Part shown: positions 9,976 to 18,605 of the stretch, piece after piece
How the letters are laid out: each line of letters starts with the position of its first letter
How positions within the stretch are numbered: position 1 is the stretch's first letter
Assembly (NCBI RefSeq): GCF_015776785.2
Contig: NZ_LFMD02000003.1
Coordinates: forward strand, 459,798 to 523,797
From: Kitasatospora sp. SUK 42
Lineage (GTDB): Bacteria > Actinomycetota > Actinomycetes > Streptomycetales > Streptomycetaceae
Direction of reading: 5' to 3'
DNA length: 64,000 bases
Made by a program: the position numbers and the translations under genes
The notes under the pieces: model-generated
Seen by the model: only the letters and a program-made list of their open reading frames with translations
Told to the model about the DNA's origin: nothing
Database searches by the model: none

Positions 9976-10491
9976 TCAGCGCGCCAGCCAGCCGTCCGCC
10001 GAGAGCCTGGTCCGGGGCCGCCACAGCAGCCACCCGGCCAGCAGCAGGAACCCGGTGTCGCGCAGGATCTCCTGCAGGTACTCGGTCTGCGAGGCGTCGA
10101 CGTGCCCGCCGCCGCCGAAGCAGCCGCAGTCGATCGAGATGCCCCGCGCCCAGGCCGAGCCGATCCCGGCGATGAAGGTGAGCAGCAGCAGCGCGGACAC
10201 CCCGGCGACCAGCCGGACGCCGAGCCCGATCACCAACAGCAGGGCGAGCGCCAGCTCCAGGAAGGGCAGCCCGTAGCCGACCGGCTTGACCAGGCCCTCG
10301 GGCAGGATCTCGTACGCGCGGACGGCCTGGGCGGCCTCCGCGGGATCGGAGATCTTGGCCAGCCCGGCCCAGCCCCAGACCACCGCGAGGCCGAGCCGCA
10401 CGACGAGGCCGACCCACTCGCTCCAGGCCGGAGCCGCCGGAGCCGCCCGAGGCGCCGACTCCTCGCCGGGCTGCGCTTCCGGGCCGGCCAT
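9976..10491 (-). CDS. MauE/DoxX-like redox membrane protein
   Basis: This 171-aa protein has four predicted membrane helices and the DoxX-like sequence VVWGWAGLAKISDP near residue 35. A CGCFGGGGHVD stretch near the third helix carries a closely spaced cysteine pair, as in MauE-type proteins involved in disulfide formation. The ATG at 10491 follows a strong GGGGGG ribosome site. It lies 57 nt before the exported thioredoxin-fold gene on the same strand, so the two are likely co-transcribed, the membrane protein recycling the thiol protein through quinone. That partnership is an inference from family and context. Confidence 0.82.
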   Translation of the reverse strand: MAGPEAQPGEESAPRAAPAAPAWSEWVGLVVRLGLAVVWGWAGLAKISDPAEAAQAVRAYEILPEGLVKPVGYGLPFLELALALLLVIGLGVRLVAGVSALLLLTFIAGIGSAWARGISIDCGCFGGGGHVDASQTEYLQEILRDTGFLLLAGWLLWRPRTRLSADGWLAR

Positions 10492-10619
10492 CAGGGAACC
10501 CCCCTTGGGAAACTCGTTCACTTCCTGATGAACCGTAAGGAAGGAAGGGCGGTTCCTCCACATTCAGGAATTACGCCGGATGAGTGACGCTCTGTCCGAA
10601 CATGTCGAACACCCGTACC

Positions 10620-10847
10620 TCAGTGGCACCCCGCGGGCCGGGCCGGATCGAACAGCGCCACGTGCCCCTCCCGCTGCGCCGCGTCCCACCGCGCCGCCTC
10701 GGCGCACGCGACCGCCTCCCGCTCGGCCCGCTCGGCGCCCCGCCTGGCCAGCGCCTGCCCGACCTCGGTGTGCGCGCCCACCGCGGCGCCGAGGGTCAGC
10801 GCGGCGGCCGCCGCCCGCAGCAGCACGGCCCGTTGGAGACCAGCCAC
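10620..10847 (-). CDS. Small putative exported or membrane protein
   Basis: A 75-aa reading frame starts with GTG at 10847, preceded by AAGGGG at 8-nt spacing. It opens with GLQRAVLLRAAAAALTLGAAVGA, a plausible signal peptide or single membrane helix, followed by a hydrophilic part rich in Arg, Glu and Ala (RRGAERAEREAVACAEAARW) that may form a helix. It lies downstream of trpA after a terminator and upstream of the MauE-like gene. I do not recognise a family. The ribosome site and the signal-like N-terminus argue that it is real. Confidence 0.5.
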   Translation of the reverse strand: MAGLQRAVLLRAAAAALTLGAAVGAHTEVGQALARRGAERAEREAVACAEAARWDAAQREGHVALFDPARPAGCH

Positions 10848-11021
10848 CAGATCACCCCTTCGCTCGCCCGGCACCCCCGTACACCTGGTTCGTGCACTCG
10901 TCCCTCCTCTCAACGCCGGTCAACCCCGGGTGGTGCGACTCCCCGCCGCTGTTCACCCGTTCGGGGCCACGCCGACGTGGACGCGGGCGGGCGCGCGGAG
11001 CGAGGCGCGCTCCCCCGACGC

Positions 11022-11058
11022 CGACGGCCCGCCACTCCGAGGGAGTGACGGGCCGTCG
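11022..11058 (-). terminator. Terminator after trpA
   Basis: A hairpin of 10 bp plus 6 bp separated by one mismatch, with a GAG loop, begins 23 nt past the trpA stop and marks the end of the trpC-trpM-trpB-trpA transcript. Confidence 0.75.
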
Positions 11059-11080
11059 GGCACCGTGTGTCTACCGGGCG

Positions 11081-11890
11081 TCAGCGCCGCCGGACGCCGG
11101 CCGCCAGCTCCCGGGCCTGCTCCCGCACGCCGTCCAGCGCCGCCGCCTCGTCGTCCCCGGCCGCCAGGATCCGCTTCACGAAGGCCGACCCCACGATGAC
11201 GCCGTCCGCGAACCGCGCGACCTCCGCCGCCTGCTCGGCGTTCGAGACCCCGAGCCCGACGCAGACCGGCAGGTCCGTCGTGGCCCGGGTGCGGGCGACC
11301 AGGTCCTCGGCCATCGAGCCGACCGCGGAGCGGGTACCGGTCACGCCCATCACGGCGGCCGCGTACACGAACCCGCTGCCCGCCGCCGTGACCTCGGCCA
11401 GCCGCTCGTCCTTGCTGCTCGGCGCGACCACGAACACGGTGTCCAGCCCGTGCTCGCCCGCCGCCTTGCGCCACTCCTCGGACTCCTCCACCGGCAGGTC
11501 CGGCAGGATGCACCCGGCCCCGCCCGCCGCGGCCAGGTCGGCGGCGAACCGCGCCACGCCGTACCGGTCCACGGGGTTCCAGTACGTCATCACCAGCACC
11601 GCCGCCCCGGGGTGCGCCGTGGCGACCTCCTGGACGGTGCGCAGCACGTCCTTGATCCGCACGCCGCCGCGCAGCGCGATGTCGTCGGCGGTCTGGATGA
11701 CGGCGCCGTCCAGCACCGGGTCGGAGTGCGGCAGGCCGACCTCGACCACGTCGCAGCCGCCCTCGATCAGCGCGTTGATCGCGCGGATGCCGCCGTCGAC
11801 GGTCGGGAAGCCGGCCGGCAGGTAGCCGATCAGCGCGGCACGGCCCTCGGCCTTGGCGGCCGCCAGCACACTGCTGAGCTTCGAAGTCAT
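11081..11890 (-). CDS. trpA: Tryptophan synthase alpha chain
   Basis: TrpA cleaves indole-3-glycerol phosphate to indole and glyceraldehyde phosphate, and indole passes to TrpB. The 269-aa TIM barrel shows the family sequence GYLPAGFPTVDGG near residue 22, the catalytic Glu in CDVVEVGLPHSDPVLDG and the second catalytic Asp region GCILPDLPVEES; VGLGVSNAEQA is the phosphate-binding loop. The ATG at 11890 lies 2 nt after the trpB stop and has GGGGGTAAG upstream. A GTG six nt earlier would overlap the trpB stop (GTGA) but sits too close to that ribosome site. It is the last gene of the operon. Confidence 0.97.
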   Translation of the reverse strand: MTSKLSSVLAAAKAEGRAALIGYLPAGFPTVDGGIRAINALIEGGCDVVEVGLPHSDPVLDGAVIQTADDIALRGGVRIKDVLRTVQEVATAHPGAAVLVMTYWNPVDRYGVARFAADLAAAGGAGCILPDLPVEESEEWRKAAGEHGLDTVFVVAPSSKDERLAEVTAAGSGFVYAAAVMGVTGTRSAVGSMAEDLVARTRATTDLPVCVGLGVSNAEQAAEVARFADGVIVGSAFVKRILAAGDDEAAALDGVREQARELAAGVRRR

Positions 11891-11892
11891 GA

Positions 11893-13161
11893 TCACTTAC
11901 CCCCGTTGGCGGTGTTGTCGCCGGACGCGTTGCCGGCACCCGGCTCGTCGTACAACCCGAAGTACTCCGCCGCCGTGTGCATGTCCTTGTCCCCGCGCCC
12001 CGAGAGCGAGACCAGGATGGTCGCCTCCGGCCCGAGCTCGCGCCCCAGCTCCAACGCCCCCGCGAGCGCGTGCGCGCTCTCGATGGCCGGGATGATGCCC
12101 TCGGTGCGGGACAGCAGCCGCAGTGCCTGCATCGCCGCGTCGTCGGTGACCGGCCGGTACTCGGCCCGCCCGGTGTCCTTCAGCCAGGCGTGCTCCGGGC
12201 CGACGCCCGGGTAGTCGAGGCCCGCCGAGATGGAGTGCGACTCGATGGTCTGGCCGTCCTCGTCCTGCAGGACGTAGGTGCGGGAGCCGTGCAGCACCCC
12301 GGGGTCGCCCTTGGTGAGGGTGGCCGCGTGCCTGGGCGTCTCGGCGCCCTCTCCGGCCGCCTCGCACCCGATCAGCCGCACGCCGGCGTCCGGGATGAAC
12401 TCGTGGAAGATGCCCATCGCGTTGGAGCCGCCGCCGACGCAGGCGACCACCGCGTCGGGCAGCCGCCCGGTGCGGTCGAGCACCTGCTGCCGGGCCTCGA
12501 CGCCGATGATCCGGTGGAAGTCGCGGACCATCATCGGGAAGGGGTGCGGCCCGGCGACGGTGCCGAACAGGTAGTGGGTGGAGTCGACGTTGGCGACCCA
12601 GTCCCGGAACGCCTCGTTGATGGCGTCCTTGAGCGTGCGGCTGCCGGACTTGACGGCCACCACCTCGGCGCCGAGCATCCGCATCCGGGCGACGTTGAGC
12701 GCCTGGCGCTGGGTGTCGACCTCGCCCATGTAGATGGTGCAGTCGAAGCCGAACAGCGCGCAGGCGGTGGCGGTGGCCACGCCGTGCTGCCCGGCGCCGG
12801 TCTCGGCGATGATCCGGGTCTTGCCCATCCGCCTGGTGAGCAGGGCCTGGCCCAGCACGTTGTTGATCTTGTGCGAGCCGGTGTGGTTGAGGTCCTCGCG
12901 CTTGAGCAGGACGCGCGCCCCGCCCGCCTCTGCGGAGAAGCGGTGCACGTCGGTCAGCGGGCTCGGGCGGCCGGTGTAGTCCTTGAGCAGCGCGTCGAGC
13001 TCGGCGGCGAAGGCCGGGTCGGCCTTGGCCTTCTCGTACTCCTCGGCGACCTGCTCGACCGCGGCGACGAGCGCCTCGGGGATGAAGCGGCCGCCGTACG
13101 CGCCGAAGTAGCCGCGGGCGTCCGGCACCTGGGCACCGGGCAGGTAGTCCTTCTCGGACAT
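11893..13161 (-). CDS. trpB: Tryptophan synthase beta chain
   Basis: This 422-aa PLP enzyme condenses indole with serine to give tryptophan. The PLP lysine is Lys98 in [14 protein letters not shown]. The [10 protein letters not shown] phosphate-binding loop lies near 243-252, and SGRGDKDM is near the C-terminus. ATG at 13161 ([20 protein letters not shown]) follows AAGGGAAA and matches homologues; the open frame runs further upstream, but that part reads like noise. It is sandwiched between trpM and trpA. Confidence 0.97.
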   Translation of the reverse strand: MSEKDYLPGAQVPDARGYFGAYGGRFIPEALVAAVEQVAEEYEKAKADPAFAAELDALLKDYTGRPSPLTDVHRFSAEAGGARVLLKREDLNHTGSHKINNVLGQALLTRRMGKTRIIAETGAGQHGVATATACALFGFDCTIYMGEVDTQRQALNVARMRMLGAEVVAVKSGSRTLKDAINEAFRDWVANVDSTHYLFGTVAGPHPFPMMVRDFHRIIGVEARQQVLDRTGRLPDAVVACVGGGSNAMGIFHEFIPDAGVRLIGCEAAGEGAETPRHAATLTKGDPGVLHGSRTYVLQDEDGQTIESHSISAGLDYPGVGPEHAWLKDTGRAEYRPVTDDAAMQALRLLSRTEGIIPAIESAHALAGALELGRELGPEATILVSLSGRGDKDMHTAAEYFGLYDEPGAGNASGDNTANGGK

Positions 13162-13283
13162 GGTGGTTTCCCTTGACGGAGAATCGGATGGCGGTGACGT
13201 CGATCGGCTGGTTTCCGGTCGTGGCTGCCGACCGGACCCAGCCCTGCGGGCAGGCCGGGTCCAGCCGTGCACGCCGGCTGGTT

Positions 13284-13433
13284 TCAGCCCTGCGTCACGC
13301 GCCATCGCCGCCCCGGCACCTGCCCCGGCTCGCAGCCGATCACGTACCGCACCCGACGCCCCAGCACCCGGCGTGCGGGCGCGCGGCAGCCGCGCGGGCG
13401 GCAGCCGGGGGCGAGTCGGGTGGCGATCTTCAT
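13284..13433 (-). CDS. trpM: Tryptophan biosynthesis modulator TrpM
   Basis: This 49-aa basic protein lies between trpC and trpB, starting 10 nt after the trpC stop. Its core ([20 protein letters not shown] followed by CEPGQV and WR) matches the small actinomycete protein TrpM, which in Streptomyces coelicolor sits at the same place and was reported to modulate tryptophan production and differentiation. Nine or more arginines make it strongly cationic. The ATG has only a weak GGTCCGG upstream, so translation may be coupled to trpC. Recognition rests on my memory of the family sequence and on synteny. Confidence 0.8.
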   Translation of the reverse strand: MKIATRLAPGCRPRGCRAPARRVLGRRVRYVIGCEPGQVPGRRWRVTQG

Positions 13434-13443
13434 CCGGACCGCG

Positions 13444-14250
13444 TCAGTCCTTGTGCCGCACGGCCGGGTGGGCCCCGGCCGCGACCAGGTCGGCGACCGC
13501 GGCACGCGGGTCCCGGCCGGTCACCAGGGACTCGCCCACCAGCACCGCGTCGGCGCCCAGGTTGGCGTAGCTGATGACGTCCAGCGGTCCGCGCACGCCG
13601 GACTCGGCGACCTTGACGACGCTGTCCGGGATGGCGTGGGCCACGTTCTCGAAGGTGTTGCGGTCCACCTCAAGGGTCTTGAGGTTGCGGGCGTTGACGC
13701 CGATGATCCGCGCCCCGGCGTCCACCGCGCGCTTGATCTCCTCCTCGTCGTGCACCTCGACCAGCGGCGTGAGGCCGATCGACTCGGCGCGCTCGATCAG
13801 CGACACCAGGGCCGGCTGGTCGAGGGCGGCGACGATCAGCAGGGCGAGGTCGGCGCCGTGCGCGCGGGCCTCCCACAGCTGGTAGGCGGTGACGATGAAG
13901 TCCTTGCGCAGCAGCGGGGTGTCCACCGCGGCCCGGACGGTGTCCAGGTCGGCGAGCGACCCGCCGAAGCGGCGCTGCTCGGTCAGCACGCTGATCGCGG
14001 CGGCACCGCCGGCCGCGTAGTCGCGGGCCAGGGCGGCCGGGTCGGCGATCGCGGCCAGAGCACCCTTGGACGGGCTGGAGCGCTTCACCTCGCAGATCAC
14101 CCGGACCCCGTCGCCCCTGAGGGCGGCGACGCCGTCCTTGGCCGCCGGGGCCTTGGCCGCGAGCTCCTTGAGCTCGTCCAGGGAAACCCGGGCCTGCCGC
14201 TCGGCGAGGTCCTCACGGACCCCTTCGATGATCGTGTCGAGCACACTCAC
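13444..14250 (-). CDS. trpC: Indole-3-glycerol phosphate synthase
   Basis: TrpC converts carboxyphenylaminodeoxyribulose phosphate to indole-3-glycerol phosphate. The 268-aa barrel shows [11 protein letters not shown] near residue 53 with the catalytic lysine, [21 protein letters not shown] near 115, [12 protein letters not shown] and the phosphate-binding VVKVAESGV. The GTG at 14250 ([11 protein letters not shown]) follows GGGGG at about 8 nt. It opens the trpC-trpM-trpB-trpA operon. The 220-nt leader upstream shows no Trp-rich leader peptide. Confidence 0.96.
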   Translation of the reverse strand: MSVLDTIIEGVREDLAERQARVSLDELKELAAKAPAAKDGVAALRGDGVRVICEVKRSSPSKGALAAIADPAALARDYAAGGAAAISVLTEQRRFGGSLADLDTVRAAVDTPLLRKDFIVTAYQLWEARAHGADLALLIVAALDQPALVSLIERAESIGLTPLVEVHDEEEIKRAVDAGARIIGVNARNLKTLEVDRNTFENVAHAIPDSVVKVAESGVRGPLDVISYANLGADAVLVGESLVTGRDPRAAVADLVAAGAHPAVRHKD

Positions 14251-14471
14251 TCGGGAGCCCCCATCTCTAGATCTGCCGGTCCGCCAGCCCCTTTTGATGC
14301 TGGTTTCCCGGCGCGAGCCGGACGGGCGGGGGCCCGTCGGCACTTCGATGGTATCGGCACCCGGGGGCGCGCGGCGCATCCGCCCGGCTCGCGTCTCGCG
14401 GAGCGGGACGCCCCGGCGGCGGCTCCCAGCTGCGGATTCACCGGATCCACGGCGGTCCGGCTCCGGCCGGC

Positions 14472-14912
14472 TCAGACCACCGGCGGCGCGAGACCGGCCC
14501 CCACCGGCAGGTTGCGGACCACCGCGAACACCAGCACCAGCAGGACGATCAGCGCCCAGCGCCGGGCCCCGACCGAGACCCTCGGCGGCGGCCCTCCGGT
14601 CAGCGCGGCCCAGCCCCAGCGCAGCCAGAGCACCGCCAGGACGCCGAACAGCAGGACGGCGACCGCGTTGTCGTGCAGGGCGCCGGTGAGGTCCCCGTGG
14701 GCCAGCGCGTGGACGCAGCGCAGGCCCCCGCAGCCGGGGCACCACCAGCCGGTGGCGGTCAGGAAGGGGCAGTCGGGGTAGTGCCCGGGAGCGTTCGGGT
14801 CCACCACGGCGACGTACGCGGTGGGGACGGCCACCGCCGCCAGCGCGGCCAGCGGCGGGCCCAGCCGGCGCACTACGGGCGGCGGGGCGGAGGTGGTGGG
14901 GGCGGCGTTCAC
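14472..14912 (-). CDS. DUF2752 membrane protein
   Basis: This 146-aa protein carries the DUF2752 signature [21 protein letters not shown] near residues 57-77, with three membrane helices around it. The biochemical role of the family is unknown; the CPGCG pair suggests a metal or redox site. The GTG at 14912 is the only reasonable start. It is preceded by CAGAAT six nt upstream, which could be a -10 element of a leaderless transcript. It lies between the HGxxPAAW gene and trpC and keeps this place in related genomes as far as I recall. Confidence 0.85.
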   Translation of the reverse strand: MNAAPTTSAPPPVVRRLGPPLAALAAVAVPTAYVAVVDPNAPGHYPDCPFLTATGWWCPGCGGLRCVHALAHGDLTGALHDNAVAVLLFGVLAVLWLRWGWAALTGGPPPRVSVGARRWALIVLLVLVFAVVRNLPVGAGLAPPVV

Positions 14913-14998
14913 GCCCCGATTCTGCCCGTGCCGGGCCCGGACAGAACGAAACGGCGGGCGTGGCGCGCCCGCCGTTCCAATGTGCGAAAAGCGTGTTG

Positions 14999-15256
14999 TC
15001 AGGCCGCGGCAAGCGCCTCGCGGGCCGCCCGCTGCTCCTCGACCGACTTGTAGACGTTCGCGCTGGGCTGCTGGCCCATGCCGGCCATCGACATGGCCTT
15101 GCCGACGACCCCGCCGGCCAGGACGACCGCCAGGCCGACACAGGTCAGCAGCACCGACGGCAGGATCATCGCGACACCCGCGATGCCGAAGCCGACGAAC
15201 GAGATGATCACGCCGGTCCAGGCGGCGGGGGTGTGGCCGTGTGCTGCTGCTGCCAT
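14999..15256 (-). CDS. HGxxPAAW-family small membrane protein
   Basis: This 85-aa protein begins [16 protein letters not shown], the motif that names the family, then has two membrane helices (about 14-34 and 36-54) and an amphipathic C-terminus ([17 protein letters not shown]). AAGGAG stands 8 nt before the ATG, an excellent ribosome site. The family is restricted to actinomycetes and its role is not known. Its place inside the trp block, next to the Trp-associated membrane protein, is the only functional hint. Confidence 0.88.
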   Translation of the reverse strand: MAAAAHGHTPAAWTGVIISFVGFGIAGVAMILPSVLLTCVGLAVVLAGGVVGKAMSMAGMGQQPSANVYKSVEEQRAAREALAAA

Positions 15257-15391
15257 CGATGGTGCTCCTTGGCTCTCGGGGCCCGGCCGGGCCTACGGGG
15301 CCGCCGGCGGGTTGACGGGTTCCATTGTGCCGGGCCACACACCGGCGCCCCAAAGCGGGTGGCGGGTCTATCGCGTCACATGCGGGGGAGG

Positions 15392-15982
15392 TCAGACCGC
15401 CGTCGGGTCCTCACCGCGGTCCAGGGCCTTCCACAGGTCACCCGGGGTGTCGGTCCTCGCCGGGGCCTTGCGGGTCGGCGCCTCGTAGCGGCTGCCCATG
15501 GCCGGCCAGCCGCGGCCGTAGCGCAGGGTGATCAGCCCGGCCAGGGCCAGCAGCAGCCCGCCGACCAGCGCGACCCACGGCCAGCCGGTGTGCGAGACCC
15601 CGGTGGCGGTCGAGCCGGCCAGGGCGAGCTTGCCGGAGGCGGCGGAGTCCAGCGCGGCGGTGTCCGAGGCCCCGGCCACCGAGGCGGCGGCCGCGCCCAG
15701 CCCGGCCAGCAGCGTCAGCGCGCCGACGGCGAGCCGGCCGACGCCGCGCACCGCGAACACCGCGACGGCCGCGGCCAGGCCCACCAGGGCCAGCCCGCCG
15801 GGCAGTTCGGAGATCTTGCCGCCGGTGACGGACACGTCCAATGTGCCGGCCCGGCCCTCGGCCCAGACCCGCCCGGCCGCGGTCAGCACCAGCACGGCGC
15901 TCAGCACGGTCAGCAGCAGCATCATGCCGAGGGTGCGGCGGCTGGGGGCGGCGGGGGCAGGAGTCTGGTCTGCAGCGGTCAC
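15392..15982 (-). CDS. Trp biosynthesis-associated membrane protein (TIGR02234-like)
   Basis: This 196-aa protein has four membrane helices (about 17-36, 52-70, 76-95 and 127-148) and a cytoplasmic tail. The family is known only from its constant position between trpE and trpC in actinobacteria. The alternation of TM segments with an extracytoplasmic GASDTAALDSAASGKL loop fits. The GTG at 15982 gives MTAADQTPAPAAPSRR; the ribosome site is weak. No enzyme motif is visible, so a transport or scaffold role can only be guessed. Confidence 0.8.
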   Translation of the reverse strand: MTAADQTPAPAAPSRRTLGMMLLLTVLSAVLVLTAAGRVWAEGRAGTLDVSVTGGKISELPGGLALVGLAAAVAVFAVRGVGRLAVGALTLLAGLGAAAASVAGASDTAALDSAASGKLALAGSTATGVSHTGWPWVALVGGLLLALAGLITLRYGRGWPAMGSRYEAPTRKAPARTDTPGDLWKALDRGEDPTAV

Positions 15983-16050
15983 CCGTCCACTATCCCCCGG
16001 CCGACACCCCCGCCGGTACCCGGGGTGTCCGCCCGGGGCCCGTCCGCTGG

Positions 16051-16521
16051 TCAGGCCGTGCCCGGGGCGGCCGCTCCGGTGGGGAAGTCGTCGGTCCTCA
16101 GCACCAGCGTGCGGTCGCCGAGCGGCAGGAACAGGTCGTTGCCGAACGGCACCCGCTCGGCCTCCCGGTACACCCCTTCGGGGGACGGCGCGGTGTGCAC
16201 GGTGCACGCCCGCGCCGCCGGGTCGACCACCACGTACAGCGGCACGCCGCTCTGCGCGTACGCCCGTCCGGCCTCCGCCAGGCCCGGCCGCGCCAGCTCC
16301 AGCACCGCCTCGACCGCGGTGGCCCCGTACCGGCCCCGGGCGCCGTGGACGGCTCCGGGGGCCAGCACCGCCAGGTCGGGGGCGAGCGGGCCGGGTGCGG
16401 CCGGGAAGTCGACCAGGACCCGGGACAGCACCCGGCCGTGCCCCGCCAGCTCCTCCCGGAGCTGGACGGCGGCGTCGAACACGAACCCCCACCGCAGTTC
16501 GTCGTGCGGCACCTCGGACAT
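16051..16521 (-). CDS. Uma2-like (DUF820) protein, short and possibly inactive
   Basis: This 156-aa protein resembles Uma2/DUF820 proteins, which have a PD-(D/E)XK nuclease fold. APDLAVLAP near residue 60, VEAVLELARPG near 85 and RAYAQSGVPLYVVVDPAA near 98-115 match the family core. The N-terminal part of a typical Uma2 protein (about 190 aa) is shortened, and the family's VEV(L/V)SPS-D...K pattern has become LELARPGLAEAG, lacking the usual catalytic lysine. ATG at 16521 follows GAGGAGG. It is inserted between trpE and the Trp-associated membrane gene, 18 nt from trpE, so it could be co-transcribed with trpE. Confidence 0.65.
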   Translation of the reverse strand: MSEVPHDELRWGFVFDAAVQLREELAGHGRVLSRVLVDFPAAPGPLAPDLAVLAPGAVHGARGRYGATAVEAVLELARPGLAEAGRAYAQSGVPLYVVVDPAARACTVHTAPSPEGVYREAERVPFGNDLFLPLGDRTLVLRTDDFPTGAAAPGTA

Positions 16522-16539
16522 CGGCCGCCTCCTCACGCG

Positions 16540-18060
16540 CTACGACAGTTCCGGCGTCCGCAGCGTATTGGCGGTGGCGACGGCCCGCAGCACGGCGGCC
16601 GCCTTGTTGCGGCACTCGGTGTCCTCGCCGTGCGGGTCGGAGTCGGCGACCACGCCCGCGCCCGCCTGCACGAACGCGGTGCCGTCGCGCAGCACCGCGG
16701 TGCGGATCGCGATCGCGGTGTCCGAGTCCCCGGCGAAGTCCAGATAGCCGACGCAGCCGCCGTACAGGCCGCGCCGGGTGGGCTCCAGCTCCTCGATGAT
16801 CCGCATCGCCCGGGGCTTGGGCGCGCCGGAGAGCGTGCCGGCCGGGAAGCAGGCGGTCAGCACGTCGAAGGCGCTGCGCCCGGGGGCGACCCTGCCGGTG
16901 ACGGTGGAGACGATGTGCATCACGTGGCTGTAGCGCTCGATCTGCATGAAGTCGACCACCTCGACGCTGCCCGGCTCGCAGACCCGCCCGAGGTCGTTGC
17001 GGCCGAGGTCCACCAGCATCAGGTGCTCGGCCCGCTCCTTCGGGTCGGCGAGCAGCTCGGCGGCCAGCGCCGCGTCCTCGTGCGGGGTGGCGCCGCGGTG
17101 CCGGGTGCCGGCGATCGGGTGCAGCATCGCCTCGCCGTCGGCGACCTTGACCAGCGCCTCCGGGCTGGAGCCGACCACGTCGAAGCCGCCCTCGGCGCCC
17201 CCGTCCGGCCCGGGGAAGCGGAACAGGTACATGTACGGGCTGGGGTTGGTGGTGCGCAGCACGCGGTAGACGTCCAGCGCGGAGGCCGGGCAGGGCGCCT
17301 CGAAGCGCTGCGAGGGGACGACCTGGAAGGCCTCCCCGGCCCGGATCCGCTCCTTGACGACCTCCACGGCCGCCCGGTACGGCTCCCCGCCGAACGGCGA
17401 GTGCACCTCGCCCGGGCCGGCCGGGGTGAAGGTGGCCAGGCCCGGGTCGACCGGCTTGAGCAGGTCGGCCTCCATCGCGTCCAGGCGGGCCACCGCGTCC
17501 GCCCAGGCCTCGTCCACGCCGCTGGCCAGGTCGTTGTGGTTGACGGCGTTGGCGATCAGCAGCACCGTGCCGTCGTTGTGGTCGAGCACCGCGAGGTCGG
17601 TGGCCAGCAGCATGGTCAGCTCGGGCAGCTTGAGGTCGTCCGGGTTGAGGTCGGGCAGCTTCTCCAGCCGGCGGACGACGTCGTAGCCGAGGTAGCCGAC
17701 CAGGCCGCCGGTCAGCGGGGGCAGGCCGTCGTCGGCGTGGCGCGGGGTGTGCAGCGCCTCCAGGGCGGCGCGCAGCACCTGCAACGGGTCGCCGCTGGTG
17801 GGGATGCCGACCGGCGGGGTGCCGAGCCAGCGGGCCCCGCCGTTCTCGTCGGCGGTCAGCACGGCGGCGCTGCGCACGCCGACGAAGGAGTAGCGCGACC
17901 AGCGGCCCTGCTCGGCGGACTCCAGCAGGAAGGTGCCGGGCCGTTCCTCGGCGAGGCTGCGGTAGAGGCCGATCGGGGTGAGGCCGTCCGCGAGGAGCCT
18001 GCGGGTGACCGGGATCACCCGGGTGTCGACGGCGAGCTTGCGGAAGGCTTCGAGGTCCAT
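16540..18060 (-). CDS. trpE: Anthranilate synthase component I
   Basis: TrpE makes anthranilate from chorismate with ammonia delivered by a TrpG subunit, the first step to tryptophan. The 506-aa protein has the tryptophan-binding LLES element near residue 44 and the chorismate-binding core: [51 protein letters not shown] and [15 protein letters not shown] at 18060 ([13 protein letters not shown]) has AGAAGGTG upstream. It lies 40 nt after hisI on the same strand, so histidine and tryptophan genes may share a transcript. No trpG is in the window. Confidence 0.96.
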   Translation of the reverse strand: MDLEAFRKLAVDTRVIPVTRRLLADGLTPIGLYRSLAEERPGTFLLESAEQGRWSRYSFVGVRSAAVLTADENGGARWLGTPPVGIPTSGDPLQVLRAALEALHTPRHADDGLPPLTGGLVGYLGYDVVRRLEKLPDLNPDDLKLPELTMLLATDLAVLDHNDGTVLLIANAVNHNDLASGVDEAWADAVARLDAMEADLLKPVDPGLATFTPAGPGEVHSPFGGEPYRAAVEVVKERIRAGEAFQVVPSQRFEAPCPASALDVYRVLRTTNPSPYMYLFRFPGPDGGAEGGFDVVGSSPEALVKVADGEAMLHPIAGTRHRGATPHEDAALAAELLADPKERAEHLMLVDLGRNDLGRVCEPGSVEVVDFMQIERYSHVMHIVSTVTGRVAPGRSAFDVLTACFPAGTLSGAPKPRAMRIIEELEPTRRGLYGGCVGYLDFAGDSDTAIAIRTAVLRDGTAFVQAGAGVVADSDPHGEDTECRNKAAAVLRAVATANTLRTPELS

Positions 18061-18100
18061 GAGCGGCGGCACCTTCTGGAGTTCTTCTAGTGGGCTGGGG

Positions 18101-18472
18101 TCAGGAGAGCGGGAGCACGTCGGCGTCGAAGCAGGTGCGGTCGCCGGTGTGGCAGGCCGCACCGGTCTGGTCGACCTTGACCAGCAGGGTGTCGCCGTCG
18201 CAGTCGAGCGCCACCGACTTGACCGCCTGCACGTGGCCCGAGGTGTCGCCCTTGACCCAGTACTCGCGGCGGCTGCGGCTCCAGTAGGTGCAGCGGCCGG
18301 TGGTGAGCGTGCGGTGCAGCGCCTCGTCGTCCATCCAGCCGAGCATCAGCACCTCGCCGGTGTCGTACTGCTGCGCGACGGCCGGGAGCAGGCCGTCCTC
18401 GGTGCGCTTGAGGCGCGCGGCGATCGCGGGGTCGAGGGCGGTGGTGCCGGGGGCGGCGGGTGTGGTGGACAT
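18101..18472 (-). CDS. hisI: Phosphoribosyl-AMP cyclohydrolase
   Basis: HisI opens the adenine ring of phosphoribosyl-AMP in the third step of histidine synthesis. The 123-aa protein shows [37 protein letters not shown] and the zinc/magnesium site [15 protein letters not shown] with CHTGDRTCF. It is monofunctional (no HisE domain). The ATG at 18472 has no clear ribosome site; CACAAT six nt upstream could be the -10 of a leaderless message. It stands apart from the main his operon and directly before trpE. Confidence 0.95.
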   Translation of the reverse strand: MSTTPAAPGTTALDPAIAARLKRTEDGLLPAVAQQYDTGEVLMLGWMDDEALHRTLTTGRCTYWSRSRREYWVKGDTSGHVQAVKSVALDCDGDTLLVKVDQTGAACHTGDRTCFDADVLPLS

Positions 18473-18605
18473 GGGGCCATTGTGTCAGCCCGGCCGCGGC
18501 ACCCGGGCGCCCGTCCAGGGGGTGAACCGTACGGGGACGCACCGTTCGGGGCGAGTTCCGCGAACCGCCTGCCGGGCGGGGCCCGGGTGGGCCATCCTCG
18601 TGGCC

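Noticed and set aside
14251-14471. Possible trp leader peptide/attenuator before trpC
   Set aside because: No short frame with consecutive Trp codons and no terminator-antiterminator pair could be seen.
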